Below, one piece after another: positions 1 through 10,647 of a stretch of DNA of 64,000 nucleotides. This DNA is from Pontiella agarivorans (lineage in GTDB: Bacteria; Verrucomicrobiota; Kiritimatiellia; Kiritimatiellales; Pontiellaceae), in NCBI RefSeq assembly GCF_034531395.1, contig NZ_JARVCO010000010.1, positions 620,001-684,000 of the forward strand, given 5' to 3'. Made by a program: the position numbers and the translations under genes. The notes below the pieces were generated by a model. It was not told where the DNA came from. It saw only the letters and a program-made list of their open reading frames with translations, and did not search any database. Within the stretch, counting starts at the first letter, position 1; every line of letters starts with the position of its first letter.

Positions 1-1
1 T

Positions 2-178
2 CTGGAAATTGGTCAGAATCTGCATGTCGCTGATCTCGGTATTGACGATGCCTTCAAGGTGCTGGTTGATGACGATGCAATTGTCTGCGGTGTCTCCGGT
101 CCGATGGCTGACGTTGATGAAGATGAAGAAGCCGCTGCCGGAGAGCCGGAAGTGCTTACTGAAAAGAATGCTGAGTAA
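2..178 (+). CDS. rplY: 50S ribosomal protein L25 (CTC family), C-terminal part
   Basis: This open frame enters from the left edge and ends in TAA at 176-178, so only the last 58 residues are present. The start of the visible part (LEIGQNLHVADLGI) matches the C-terminal beta domain of the long CTC-type L25 proteins, which bind 5S rRNA in the large ribosomal subunit. The tail is acidic (DVDEDEEAAAGEPE), as is common in this family. The following pth gene supports the call, because L25/CTC-pth is a very common bacterial pair. The N-terminal RNA-binding domain lies outside the window. Confidence 0.8.
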   Translation: MEIGQNLHVADLGIDDAFKVLVDDDAIVCGVSGPMADVDEDEEAAAGEPEVLTEKNAE

Positions 179-207
179 GCAGTGTTCGTTCTTTCCGGGA
201 GGTTGAT

Positions 208-783
208 TTGAGACTGGTCGTCGGGCTGGGAAATCCCGGAAAAGAGTATGAGCGCACCCGCCACAATGTAGGTTTTATGGTTGTGGAGGAACTGGCCAGG
301 CGTCAGGGCGCTGTACTCAAAAAAAAGTTTTTGTTTCCCGCCCGTGTGGCGAAATGCCGGATCGGGGAGCACGAGGTGCGGTTGATTGAACCGAGCACCT
401 TCATGAACTGCAGCGGTAAAGCGGTCTGGGGTGCGATGAAAAAATGGCGTGCTGAACCGGGAAATACTGTGGTGGTTTACGATGATGTCGATGTTGCTTT
501 CGGCGGAATCAGAGTTCGGGCAAAGGGCTCGGGCGGAAGTCATAACGGCATGAAATCAGTGCTGGAATGGCTTCAGACCAAAGGGTTCCCCCGCGTGCGG
601 GTGGGCATCGGGCCAAAGCCGCCTGAAATGGACATGATCAAGTTTGTGCTGGGCGGCTTCCCCGAACAGGAGCATTTGAAGTTGGAAAAGGTTGTCGAAC
701 GTGCCGCTGATGCGGTAGAAAGCATCTTTTCCGTAGGAACTGAACGAACCATGAACGAGTTCAACCAGTTACAGATAGGTTAA
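208..783 (+). CDS. pth: Peptidyl-tRNA hydrolase
   Basis: Cleaves the ester bond of peptidyl-tRNAs released from stalled ribosomes and so recycles tRNA in the cytoplasm. The protein has 191 aa, a normal length. Visible family signatures are GLGNPG with Asn9, RTRHNVGF with the catalytic His19, PSTFMNCSG, and YDDVDVAFG with the conserved Asp, followed by GSGGSHNG. The start is a TTG at 208 preceded by a GGGAGG-like ribosome site near 196-203; no ATG fits the conserved N-terminus. It sits 29 bases after the L25 gene and 16 bases before rpsF, so it is probably cotranscribed with the ribosomal genes. Confidence 0.95.
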   Translation: MRLVVGLGNPGKEYERTRHNVGFMVVEELARRQGAVLKKKFLFPARVAKCRIGEHEVRLIEPSTFMNCSGKAVWGAMKKWRAEPGNTVVVYDDVDVAFGGIRVRAKGSGGSHNGMKSVLEWLQTKGFPRVRVGIGPKPPEMDMIKFVLGGFPEQEHLKLEKVVERAADAVESIFSVGTERTMNEFNQLQIG

Positions 784-799
784 GCATAGGAGAAAACCA

Positions 800-1108
800 T
801 TGAATACGTATGAAGGACTGTTCATCTTTCCGGAGGCACTGGACGAAGAAGGACTCGACCAGGCAATCGGCCGTGTGAAAGAAGAACTCGAAAAGCTGGG
901 CGGCTCGATTGATAGTGCTGTCCGCATGGGAAAAAAGACGTTTGCCCGCGCGCTGAAAAAGCAGAAGGCCGGCCTTTATGTGAACATTACGTTCAAGCTT
1001 GAAGGTGAAAAGGTTGACACATTCAAAAGCCGTCTGAAACTGACCACGAATGTGTTCCGTCATCAGTTTGTTGTTGCCGAAGGAGCAGAAGTCGCTCAGG
1101 AGGCGTAA
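800..1108 (+). CDS. rpsF: 30S ribosomal protein S6
   Basis: S6 binds S18 and 16S rRNA in the platform of the small subunit. The 102-aa product begins MNTYEGLFIF, the usual S6 opening, and ends in a short tail VAEGAEVAQEA. The start codon is TTG at 800 with a TAGGAGA site just upstream. The order rpsF-ssb-rpsR-rplI is the conserved bacterial arrangement, and ssb starts 5 bases after the stop. Confidence 0.95.
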   Translation: MNTYEGLFIFPEALDEEGLDQAIGRVKEELEKLGGSIDSAVRMGKKTFARALKKQKAGLYVNITFKLEGEKVDTFKSRLKLTTNVFRHQFVVAEGAEVAQEA

Positions 1109-1113
1109 GCACC

Positions 1114-1545
1114 ATGGCCAGTTATAATAAGGTCCTGCTCATGGGAAACCTGACGCGTAATCCGGAAATCCGGTATACGCCGTCTGGTACTGCCGTGGCT
1201 GATCTGGGGCTGGCCGTTAATGAAAACTTCAAAAACAAAGCGGGTGAAACGGTTGAACAGACCTGTTTTGTGGATGTGGTTGTTTGGGGACGCCAGGCCG
1301 AAACATCGGCTGAGTATCTCCAGAAGGGCTCTCCCGTTTTTATTGAGGGAAGGCTTCAGCTGGACCAGTGGGAAAACCAGCAGGGCGAAAAACGGAGTAA
1401 GCTGCGCGTACGTGCAGACCGTGTGCAGTTCCTCGGGGCCCCTGGAAAAGGTACGGAGTTTTCTGCGGCACCTTCATCAGCTCCGCAGGATAACGTTACG
1501 CAGCCACCCCCGGTTGCGGACGATGAAGATGATGTGCCGTTTTAG
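1114..1545 (+). CDS. ssb: Single-stranded DNA-binding protein
   Basis: Coats single-stranded DNA during replication, recombination and repair. The 143-aa protein opens with MASYNKVLLMGNLTRNPEIRY, the first strand of the OB fold, which covers about residues 1-110. A proline/glutamine-rich linker follows, and the end is the acidic tip DDEDDVPF that recruits partner proteins in this family. It lies between rpsF and rpsR, the normal location. Confidence 0.96.
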   Translation: MASYNKVLLMGNLTRNPEIRYTPSGTAVADLGLAVNENFKNKAGETVEQTCFVDVVVWGRQAETSAEYLQKGSPVFIEGRLQLDQWENQQGEKRSKLRVRADRVQFLGAPGKGTEFSAAPSSAPQDNVTQPPPVADDEDDVPF

Positions 1546-1561
1546 AGAAAGGATATAAACA

Positions 1562-1774
1562 ATGGCTCGTAGAGATAGAGATGATTACAAGCGCGATCCG
1601 GAGCTCCTGCGTGGAGTCACCGAGGTTGACTATAAAGACGCTGAGTTCCTGAAGAAATTCATGACCGACCGCGGTAAAATTCTTCCGGGACGTATTACCG
1701 GTGCGAATGCCCAGCAGCAGCGTAATATTAAAAAAGCAATCCGCCGTGCCCGTGTAATGGGTCTGGTTCGCTAA
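1562..1774 (+). CDS. rpsR: 30S ribosomal protein S18
   Basis: Partner of S6 in the small-subunit platform. The product has 70 aa. Recognisable core: [20 protein letters not shown] followed by [21 protein letters not shown], the family signature. It starts 16 bases after ssb and ends 14 bases before rplI. The N-terminus is short and basic/acidic ([12 protein letters not shown]) and no zinc-binding cysteines are visible, so this is a C-minus type S18. Confidence 0.95.
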   Translation: MARRDRDDYKRDPELLRGVTEVDYKDAEFLKKFMTDRGKILPGRITGANAQQQRNIKKAIRRARVMGLVR

Positions 1775-1788
1775 GCAAGGAGTTTACC

Positions 1789-2241
1789 ATGGCTGTTGAA
1801 GTACTGTTGATGGACCAGGTTGAAGGCCTGGGTATTGAAGGCGATATTGTGAAGGTTGCTGACGGCTATGCCCGCAATTTTCTTTTTCCGCGGGGCTTTG
1901 CTTCCGAAGTAACGGAAGGCAAAAAGCGCCAAATCGAGAAAAAACGCCTTGAGCGTTTGGCTCAGCTGGAAAAAGAAAAAGCAGCTGCCGACGAACTCGT
2001 CAAAAAAATCGAAGGTGTAGAGTGCACCATCTCGGCAAAAGTTGGCGAAAGCGGCAAGATGTTCGGTTCGGTCGGCGTGCCGGCTATTCTTGAAAAGCTG
2101 GCTGAGGCCGGTGTTGAGATCGATAAATCTAAAGTTGCACTTGCGGCACCGCTGCACGAACTCGGTGTGTTTGATGTCGAAATCAAACTCCACCCGGAAG
2201 TTACGGCAACACTTAAGGTATGGATCGTCGAAGATAAATGA
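1789..2241 (+). CDS. rplI: 50S ribosomal protein L9
   Basis: Elongated L1-stalk-side protein of the large subunit. The 150-aa product shows the N-terminal rRNA-binding signature (EGLGIEGDIVKVADGYARNF), a long charged connecting helix around residues 45-75 (KKRQIEKKRLERLAQLEKEK), and the C-terminal domain. Its last codons overlap the ATG of dnaB in an ATGA arrangement, which suggests translational coupling. Confidence 0.95.
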   Translation: MAVEVLLMDQVEGLGIEGDIVKVADGYARNFLFPRGFASEVTEGKKRQIEKKRLERLAQLEKEKAAADELVKKIEGVECTISAKVGESGKMFGSVGVPAILEKLAEAGVEIDKSKVALAAPLHELGVFDVEIKLHPEVTATLKVWIVEDK

Positions 2242-3620
2242 TCCCAGGGGATCCATCCGGACTGAGAATCCCCCCGCACAGCGATGAGGCCGAGCGGGGG
2301 GTTTTGGGTTCTATATTGCTCGATCCCGCCGGCTCCATAGATAAGTGTCTGGCAAAGCGCCTTGGTCCCGATTGTTTTTATGATCGCCGCCATCAGGCGC
2401 TTTTTGAGCAGTTACAGGACATGAGTCAGGCAAACGTTCCGATGGATGCCTTAACCATCGGCGAATGGCTGAAGAAAAACAATGCCCTCGATAAAGTCGG
2501 AGGCTACGATTATCTCGTTCAGTTGCAGGACAGCACGCTCGTTCCTGCTCACGTGGAGTTTTACTGTGACATTGTCATGGAAAAAAAACTCTACCGCAGT
2601 CTGATCGAAAAATCCTCCGAGGCGATCGATAAAGCCTATCAGGGAGAGGAAAATGCGTCTGAGCTGATCAGTGCAGCTCAGGAGGATCTGTTTTCTCTTT
2701 CCATTCATGGTGCTGAAAAGATTCCGGACTGGAAAGAGTCGGTCCGTGGGGCTTTTGAGGAAATTGAAAATGCGGATCCGAACCAGTTGGTTACCGGCGT
2801 CACAACCGGGTTTATAGGACTGAACGAGCGGCTGGGTGGATTGCAGAAAACCGACATGATCGTGTTGGCGGCCCGGCCCGCAATGGGAAAAACCTCTCTG
2901 GCGCTGAATATTGCTGAAAATGCAGCGCTGGGTTTGCACGGCGATCCGGTTGGGGTGGCCGTATTCAGTCTGGAAATGAGCCGAGAGCAGCTGGTGAAAC
3001 GTATGCTGTTCTGTAACGCCCGGCTTCCGATGCATCGTGCAAAAGGGCGTGGCCTGACACCCGATGAGCATGCCAAACTGACCTCCGCAGTGGACCGGCT
3101 GTCCAAAGCACAGATTTATATTGATGACACCCCGGGCCTTGAAGCCGTGGAAATGCGATCCCGTGCCCGGCGGTTGAAAGAGCGTCACGGCATCGGACTC
3201 GTCGTGATTGACTATCTTCAGCTGATGAATTTCTCGAAATTTGCGAGCGACGGTCGTCAGCGTGAAACCATGGCGATTTCCGGGGCTGTGAAGGCGATGG
3301 CGAAGGAACTGGATGTTCCGGTGATTGTGCTTTCCCAGCTGAGCCGTGCCGCGGAAAGTACCGGGGATAATATCCCTAAACTTTCACACTTGCGTGACTC
3401 GGGTGCAATTGAGCAGGATGCCGATATGGTCTGGTTGCTGTACCGCCCGAGTTATTATGCAAAAGGAGACGATCGAAACTCCGATAATCTCGCGGTGCTG
3501 GATGTGGCGAAATACCGCCATGGCGCCACCGGTGAAGTAAAGTTGTCCTTTATCCGGGAATATACCCGCTTTGAAGACCGTGCCGAATTTGATGATCAGT
3601 TCGAACCGGGTAATGAATAA
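2238..3620 (+). CDS. dnaB: Replicative DNA helicase DnaB
   Basis: Hexameric 5'-3' helicase of the replisome. The 460-aa protein has the N-terminal DnaB domain (PPHSDEAERGVLGSILLDP, residues about 10-30) and a RecA-like ATPase domain. Walker A is ARPAMGKTSLA near residues 213-223, Walker B is GLVVIDYLQLM near 320-330, and SQLSR follows near 363. The length is normal, with no intein. It overlaps the rplI stop by 4 bases. A degenerate copy of the TTCCAA-NNN-TTGGAA palindrome begins one base after the stop codon. Confidence 0.96.
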   Translation: MIPGDPSGLRIPPHSDEAERGVLGSILLDPAGSIDKCLAKRLGPDCFYDRRHQALFEQLQDMSQANVPMDALTIGEWLKKNNALDKVGGYDYLVQLQDSTLVPAHVEFYCDIVMEKKLYRSLIEKSSEAIDKAYQGEENASELISAAQEDLFSLSIHGAEKIPDWKESVRGAFEEIENADPNQLVTGVTTGFIGLNERLGGLQKTDMIVLAARPAMGKTSLALNIAENAALGLHGDPVGVAVFSLEMSREQLVKRMLFCNARLPMHRAKGRGLTPDEHAKLTSAVDRLSKAQIYIDDTPGLEAVEMRSRARRLKERHGIGLVVIDYLQLMNFSKFASDGRQRETMAISGAVKAMAKELDVPVIVLSQLSRAAESTGDNIPKLSHLRDSGAIEQDADMVWLLYRPSYYAKGDDRNSDNLAVLDVAKYRHGATGEVKLSFIREYTRFEDRAEFDDQFEPGNE

Positions 3621-3621
3621 G

Positions 3622-3636
3622 TTCCAACCTTTGGAC
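3622..3636. repeat. Palindrome TTCCAA-NNN-TTGGAA family, one mismatch, intergenic
   Basis: Reads TTCCAA-CCT-TTGGAC. It sits in the 21-base gap between the dnaB stop (3618-3620) and the bamA start (3642). The stem could form a small hairpin, but no T-run follows, so it is not a normal terminator. It is one of about twenty related copies in the window. Confidence 0.6.
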
Positions 3637-3641
3637 GGTTA

Positions 3642-5972
3642 ATGAAAAACATACTCACCATCCTTTTCAGCCTGTTAATCACTGTTACGGCCCATGCGGA
3701 AGTGATTAAGGATATCCGTATCGTGAATGAAGCCGGTAAGGCTTACGATAACAGCTCGGTGGCTGCATTCACTTCTTTCAGCGTCGGAGAACAGGTGCCG
3801 GACCGGGAGACCATTCTCTCTTCGATCGCGATCGATGTAAACCGAATGCGTGAATCCGGACGATATTCATACGTGAATGCCCGCATGGTTGTTGAGGGCG
3901 ACGGGGTCGTACTGGTCTATACGGTGGTCTCAAAGCACCGCCTGCGTAGGATTGCGATCGTCGGGGGTAAAAAAAGCGGACGGAAAATTAAACAGAAATC
4001 CGAACTGGAGGTGGGTCAATTTGCCGATGATTCCACGTTCGAAATTGCTGCGGCAAAGATTCGCGAGGCCTACCGCGATTATTGGTATCCGGAGGCTAAA
4101 GTCACATGGACCTCGAAAGTCAATGATGAGCTGGGAACTGTTGATGTGGCTTTCAAGATTGATGAAGGCCCGAAAATGGGCATCAAACATATCGAGTTTG
4201 AAGGCAATGACATTATTGAGGATAAGCAGCTGCGGAAAGTAATTCAGCAGAAAGAAAAGCGCTGGTGGTCTTTTATTACCGGATCCGGTAAATATAAAGA
4301 GGAAGTTGTTGATGCCGATGTTTATGCCATCAAGACGCTTTACATGAACAACGGGTTTCTGGATGTCCGTGTATCCGACCCTGTAATGGATGATTCCAAA
4401 CCTAAAAAGTCGCGACTCAGCTTCCGGATTGAGGAGGGGCAGCGCTATCGGATCGGCAAGGTTTTACTGGAAGGCATTGAAGCCTATCCCGAAAATGAAG
4501 TTCGCCGTGCCCTTCGCTTGCGGCCGGGAAGCATTGCCTCGGTGGAAAACTCGGAACGCGGAAGTGAAGCCATCAAAGCCTATTACGGTAACCGGGGTTA
4601 TGTCCGCACCATGGTACGTCCGGTGTACGATGCGAATGCGGAAACCGGTATTGTAAATATTACCTACGAAGTTACTGAAGGGCGTGTCGGCTATATCAAT
4701 GCCGTGAATATCAGTGGAAACGAGCGTACGCTCGATAAAGTGATCCGTCGTGAACTGGTCATGTATCCCGGTGAAAAATATAATCGCAGTCGCATCAAAA
4801 CCTCCGAAAACCGGTTGAGAAACTTAAACTATTTTGAAGTGGTCACGATCAACCCTGAAGCCACGGGTGAAGGGGATAAATATGATGTGAACGTTCAGGT
4901 CAGTGAAAAACCGACGGGGCAGTTCACCGCCGGGGTCGGATTCTCCAGTGTGGATTCGCTGGTGGGATATGTTGAACTGTCTCAAGGCAACTTTAACTGG
5001 AAAACGTGGCCGCCCATCGGAGCCGGCCAGAAATTCAAGATCCGTCTGCAGCTGGGTACTTCGCGTAACGATGTTGAGATTTCGTTTATCGAGCCGTGGT
5101 TTCTCAACCGGCAGCTTTCATTCGGTATTGATCTGTTCCACCACGAATACAACTACTTTTCCGACTCCTACGACCAGCAGAATGACGGTTTCCGGCTTTC
5201 ACTTGGTAAGCCGCTTTCCCGTTGGACACGTGGCAACCTGGCCTACACGCTGGAACAGTTCCGGGTATTTGATGTCGATAATTCTGCATCACAGGCCATT
5301 AAGGATGAAGAAGGCCGCCGTCTGAAGAGCAGTTTGGAATATACCTGGACCTTCGATTCGCGCGACCGGTTTTTCAACCCGACCAAAGGGAACAAAACCA
5401 CGATTGCCCCTTATGTGGCGGGCGGTATGCTCGGCGGCGAAACGGATCTGTACGGGGTCCGTGTGCGGGCCACGCATTATTGGCCGATGATCTGGGATAT
5501 GATTTTCAACCTGCGCGGACAGATTGAATCGGTTGAAGCCTTCGGAGACAGTAAAAAGAAAGCCGGAACTTATGGCGAAGGGGTGCCGATTTTCGACCGT
5601 ATGTTCCTGGGCGGTTCCTATAATTTGCGCGGATTTGAATACCGCGATGTCGGTCCGACCGATCCCGTTACCGAAGATACCTATGGCGGAAATTCCATGG
5701 CCTTCTGGACGGCGGAACTCACCTATCCGATCTGGAATAAAATCCGTGGTGCGGTTTTCTATGACTGGGGTTTTGTGAATGAAGATTCGTGGGACTTTAA
5801 TCCCAGTGGACACGGGGATAATTTCGGCTATCACGACGATTGGGGGATCGGCCTGCGTCTGGATCTTCCCGGTTTCCCGTTGCACCTCGACTATGCCTGG
5901 CCGATCACCTACGACGACCGGTACCTCAGCGATAAGGGTCGTTTCAACTTCCTGATCGGGCACACGTTTTAG
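3642..5972 (+). CDS. bamA: Outer membrane protein assembly factor BamA (Omp85)
   Basis: Inserts beta-barrel proteins into the outer membrane. The 776-aa precursor has a signal peptide (about 1-19, ending VTAHA), POTRA repeats to about residue 430, and a C-terminal barrel. The loop-6 signature appears as NLRGFEYRDVG near residue 660, and the protein ends in an aromatic residue (LIGHTF), as expected for an outer-membrane barrel. The length fits five POTRA domains. It follows dnaB by 21 bases. The usual neighbours skp/ompH, lpxD and fabZ are not next to it. Confidence 0.93.
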   Translation: MKNILTILFSLLITVTAHAEVIKDIRIVNEAGKAYDNSSVAAFTSFSVGEQVPDRETILSSIAIDVNRMRESGRYSYVNARMVVEGDGVVLVYTVVSKHRLRRIAIVGGKKSGRKIKQKSELEVGQFADDSTFEIAAAKIREAYRDYWYPEAKVTWTSKVNDELGTVDVAFKIDEGPKMGIKHIEFEGNDIIEDKQLRKVIQQKEKRWWSFITGSGKYKEEVVDADVYAIKTLYMNNGFLDVRVSDPVMDDSKPKKSRLSFRIEEGQRYRIGKVLLEGIEAYPENEVRRALRLRPGSIASVENSERGSEAIKAYYGNRGYVRTMVRPVYDANAETGIVNITYEVTEGRVGYINAVNISGNERTLDKVIRRELVMYPGEKYNRSRIKTSENRLRNLNYFEVVTINPEATGEGDKYDVNVQVSEKPTGQFTAGVGFSSVDSLVGYVELSQGNFNWKTWPPIGAGQKFKIRLQLGTSRNDVEISFIEPWFLNRQLSFGIDLFHHEYNYFSDSYDQQNDGFRLSLGKPLSRWTRGNLAYTLEQFRVFDVDNSASQAIKDEEGRRLKSSLEYTWTFDSRDRFFNPTKGNKTTIAPYVAGGMLGGETDLYGVRVRATHYWPMIWDMIFNLRGQIESVEAFGDSKKKAGTYGEGVPIFDRMFLGGSYNLRGFEYRDVGPTDPVTEDTYGGNSMAFWTAELTYPIWNKIRGAVFYDWGFVNEDSWDFNPSGHGDNFGYHDDWGIGLRLDLPGFPLHLDYAWPITYDDRYLSDKGRFNFLIGHTF

Positions 5973-6033
5973 ACTTTTTAAAGGTGAGACTGGAAAGTTG
6001 AAGCGCCTCTTCGCGTAACGGGCATTTCAGATT

Positions 6034-6480
6034 TCAGTCTACGGCCACTTTCACCACCACTTTGTGGATGGGGCCGTTTCCAATGCCTGGAAGATGGGCA
6101 TCGGAAAGCATAAAAACGGCAAAAGAGCCTTCGGGTACTTTCACGATGCTCTGGACAGGATCCGTAAAGAACTCCAGATCACGCTTTTCATCATAGCCTT
6201 GCGATCCGATCAGTTCGGAACGCGGGCTCCAGCCCATGGATTCATCTCCGCAGATAATATACTGGATATCGATGTACTTCCGGTGTGCTTCCAGTTGGCC
6301 GTCTTCAACTTTACGTCCGTCATTTTTTTCTATAATCGCGAAGACCAGATCATCGGAAATTTCATAGCGTCCCGGCTCCAGTTCAGCAATGCCCGGCTGA
6401 TCCAGAAAACCAAATCCTTCCGATAATCCGGTTCTAAGCCCGGCATAACGTGCTGCATTTTCAAGTGTATCCAAAATCAT
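6034..6480 (-). CDS. YhcH/YjgK/YiaL (NanQ, DUF386) family protein
   Basis: The 148-aa cupin-like protein carries the family hallmarks LEAHRKYIDIQYI and a late His/Asp pair in MLSDAHLPGIG. Members include NanQ, an N-acetylneuraminate anomerase, and EbgC, the small subunit of evolved beta-galactosidase. The histidines and acidic residues near 85-90 and 125-130 form the metal pocket in known structures. No sialic-acid or galactosidase genes are adjacent, so the substrate is open and a general sugar-anomer role is only an inference. It lies 44 bases downstream of ligA on the same strand. A near-perfect TTCCAA palindrome falls inside the gene at 6078-6092. Confidence 0.8.
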   Translation of the reverse strand: MILDTLENAARYAGLRTGLSEGFGFLDQPGIAELEPGRYEISDDLVFAIIEKNDGRKVEDGQLEAHRKYIDIQYIICGDESMGWSPRSELIGSQGYDEKRDLEFFTDPVQSIVKVPEGSFAVFMLSDAHLPGIGNGPIHKVVVKVAVD

Positions 6481-6524
6481 AGTATTTCTCCCTGTAGGTC
6501 TCGAAGCTGACCGCTTCGTCTACA

Positions 6525-8609
<2,085 letters not shown>

Positions 8610-8663
8610 CTACGCAATAGGCTGGGAAAGCGACAGACTGTCCGGAGGAGAGGGGAAGATTAG

Positions 8664-8745
8664 ATTTCGATGGGAAACTCCATGAAAACAGCTGATTTTT
8701 CTATAGCATCTGCCGGCGCATCCTTGCATGATTTCCCATTGAAAT
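8664..8745. other. Divergent intergenic region with a spaced inverted repeat
   Basis: The 199-base gap between ligA and the pyrophosphorylase gene (8577-8775) contains two arms, 8664-8677 (ATTTCGATGGGAAA) and 8732-8745 (TTTCCCATTGAAAT). They are complementary over 14 bases with one G-T type mismatch and about 54 bases between them. Both promoters must lie here. The arms could be a long-range hairpin or paired operator half-sites; nothing in the sequence decides. Confidence 0.35.
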
Positions 8746-8775
8746 TTTGACGGTAATCACTAAACGGGGAATACA

Positions 8776-10590
8776 ATGAAACCTACTTTTTCGGAGAGCA
8801 TGGAACTGGTCGGCCTTTCGACCAACTGGAACAATTTTTCTGATGAGCAGAAGGAGCTGATCAATACGCTGGTGGAAAACGGGCAGACGCATCTGTTTTC
8901 CGGTTGGGATGAACCGGGCACCAACGATGAGGCTAAAAAAGAATTTCTGGAATCGCTGGAAAAAATCAACGGGAATTATCCGGGCGGATTGGTGGGCTAT
9001 ATTTCCAATGCCCGGAAACTGCTGGCGGAATCCAAAGCCGGAGCCAACCCGTTTGAAGGGCTGACGCCTGAGCAGCCGGAAAAAGTGGATCTGACGTCGT
9101 TTACGGATGAGTTTAAGAAATATGAAAAAATCGGCGCGGATTATTTTGATAAAACGGGGGTCGTGCTGGTGGCCGGCGGGCTGGGCGAGCGTCTCGGCTA
9201 CAACGGGATCAAAATCGATATCGCCGTTGAGGTGCTCGAAGAAACAACGTATCTGAAACATTATGCGGACAATCTGCTCGCGATGCAGGCGCGTTCGGAA
9301 AGCAAACGTCCGGTGCCGTTCATCATTATGGTGTCGCAGGACACGGGGCCGAAAACCATCCAGTCCCTGGAAGAAAATAATTATTTCGGTCTGCAGAAAG
9401 AGCAGGTTCATATTCTGCAGCAGGAGCTGGTTCCGGCCATTTCCGATAATGACGGCGCGCTGGCACTGAAGGAAAAATATGAACTGATTCTGAAGCCGCA
9501 CGGACATGGTGATATTCACATGCTGTTGCATACCAGCGGTGTGGCGGCGAAACTGGCTGCGGAAGGTATCGAATATTTCATGTTTATTCAGGATACCAAC
9601 GGCCCGAGTTTCAACACGCTGCCGGCGGCGATCGGGGCTTCGGTGGCAAACGGCTACGATTTCAACTCGCTGGCGATTGTCCGCCGCCCGGGCGAAGCGG
9701 TTGGCGGGTTGGCCAAGCTGGTCGGAAACGGGAAAGAATTTACGCTGAACGTCGAGTATAATCAGCTGGATCCGCTGTTGCGTGCCACCATCAATCCGGA
9801 AGGCGATGTGGCGGACGAAACCGGATTTTCCCCGTTCCCGGGCAACTGCAATACACTGGTCATTAAAACCGATTCCTACGTCCGGATTCTTGAAGCGACG
9901 CAGGGTATTATTGCTGAATTTGTGAATCCGAAATATACGGATGAAACAAAGACCGCGTTCAAAAAACCGACGCGTCTGGAAACCATGATGCAGGATCTGC
10001 CGAAGCTGTTCGGCGAATCCGAAAAAGTCGGGGTCACGATTTTTGACCGCATGTGGAGTTTTTCGCCGAATAAAAACAATGTCACCGATGCCGCTGCAAA
10101 ATATGCTTCCGGCGGACCGGCCGATGCCAGCGCCACGGCGGAAAATGATTTTTATGCGGCCGGTCGCGCACGGCTTGAAGCCGCCGGCATGAAGGTGGTT
10201 GAAGGAGAAGAAATTAAAATTCTCGGTGTCCCGTTTACGGTCGGCCCGAAAGTGATCCTTCGTCCGTCATTCGCCATGACGCTTGAAGAAGGAGCGTCCA
10301 AAATTTCAGGCGGCTCGATATCGGATCAGGCCACGCTGATTATCGATGGGGCCGATGTTTCACTCGAAAACGTAGAGCTTTCCGGAAAAACCGGTCTGGT
10401 GGTGAAGGCCTGCAGCGGCGCGAAGGTGACCGTTAAAGGCAAATTTGAAAACGACGGATTTGAACTGGTTGAACTCGGAGCCGATGCCGACGTTCCGGAA
10501 TATCTTAAAATCCGCGGCTACCGTTTTGAAAACCGCGGGGCCCAGACCTTCGAATTCACCGAGCCCGGTGAATATGTGGTTGAAGCCTGA
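8776..10590 (+). CDS. UDP-sugar pyrophosphorylase, plant USP-like
   Basis: Predicted to make UDP-sugars from UTP and a sugar 1-phosphate. The 604-aa protein has the nucleotidyltransferase loop VAGGLGERLGYNGIK near residues 130-146. Further on are HGHGDIHMLLHTSG, YFMFIQDTNGPSFNTLPA and RRPGEAVGGLAKL. Family knowledge: these motifs match the broad-specificity UDP-sugar pyrophosphorylases of plants and kinetoplastids more closely than bacterial GalU (about 300 aa) or GlmU. The length is close to the plant enzymes. The last 100 residues are a beta-helix-like C-terminal domain. The gene stands alone with its own terminator, so the pathway is not shown by neighbours. It could instead prefer glucose 1-phosphate or an N-acetylhexosamine phosphate. 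Confidence 0.8.
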   Translation: MKPTFSESMELVGLSTNWNNFSDEQKELINTLVENGQTHLFSGWDEPGTNDEAKKEFLESLEKINGNYPGGLVGYISNARKLLAESKAGANPFEGLTPEQPEKVDLTSFTDEFKKYEKIGADYFDKTGVVLVAGGLGERLGYNGIKIDIAVEVLEETTYLKHYADNLLAMQARSESKRPVPFIIMVSQDTGPKTIQSLEENNYFGLQKEQVHILQQELVPAISDNDGALALKEKYELILKPHGHGDIHMLLHTSGVAAKLAAEGIEYFMFIQDTNGPSFNTLPAAIGASVANGYDFNSLAIVRRPGEAVGGLAKLVGNGKEFTLNVEYNQLDPLLRATINPEGDVADETGFSPFPGNCNTLVIKTDSYVRILEATQGIIAEFVNPKYTDETKTAFKKPTRLETMMQDLPKLFGESEKVGVTIFDRMWSFSPNKNNVTDAAAKYASGGPADASATAENDFYAAGRARLEAAGMKVVEGEEIKILGVPFTVGPKVILRPSFAMTLEEGASKISGGSISDQATLIIDGADVSLENVELSGKTGLVVKACSGAKVTVKGKFENDGFELVELGADADVPEYLKIRGYRFENRGAQTFEFTEPGEYVVEA

Positions 10591-10594
10591 AGGT

Positions 10595-10609
10595 TTCCAC
10601 TCTTTGGAA
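10595..10609. repeat. Palindrome TTCCAA-NNN-TTGGAA family, between stop codon and terminator
   Basis: Reads TTCCAC-TCT-TTGGAA, one mismatch, with T/A flanks extending the symmetry. It lies 4 bases after the stop codon of the pyrophosphorylase gene and 7 bases before the terminator hairpin. The same arrangement is seen at rpsU (51595-51609). Confidence 0.6.
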
Positions 10610-10616
10610 ATTGAAT

Positions 10617-10646
10617 AACCGCCCGGAAATTTCGGGCGGTTTTTTA
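10617..10646 (+). terminator. Rho-independent terminator
   Basis: A 9-bp stem AACCGCCCG / CGGGCGGTT with a 7-base loop is followed by a T-run (TTTTTATTT). It ends the pyrophosphorylase transcript. It lies one base before the stop of the convergent Na/Pi symporter gene and could serve that direction weakly. Confidence 0.85.
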
Positions 10647-10647
10647 T

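Noticed and set aside
3622-3636. TTCCAA palindromes as transcription terminators
   Set aside because: Stems are only 5-6 bp with a 3-base loop, no T-run follows, and most copies lie inside genes.
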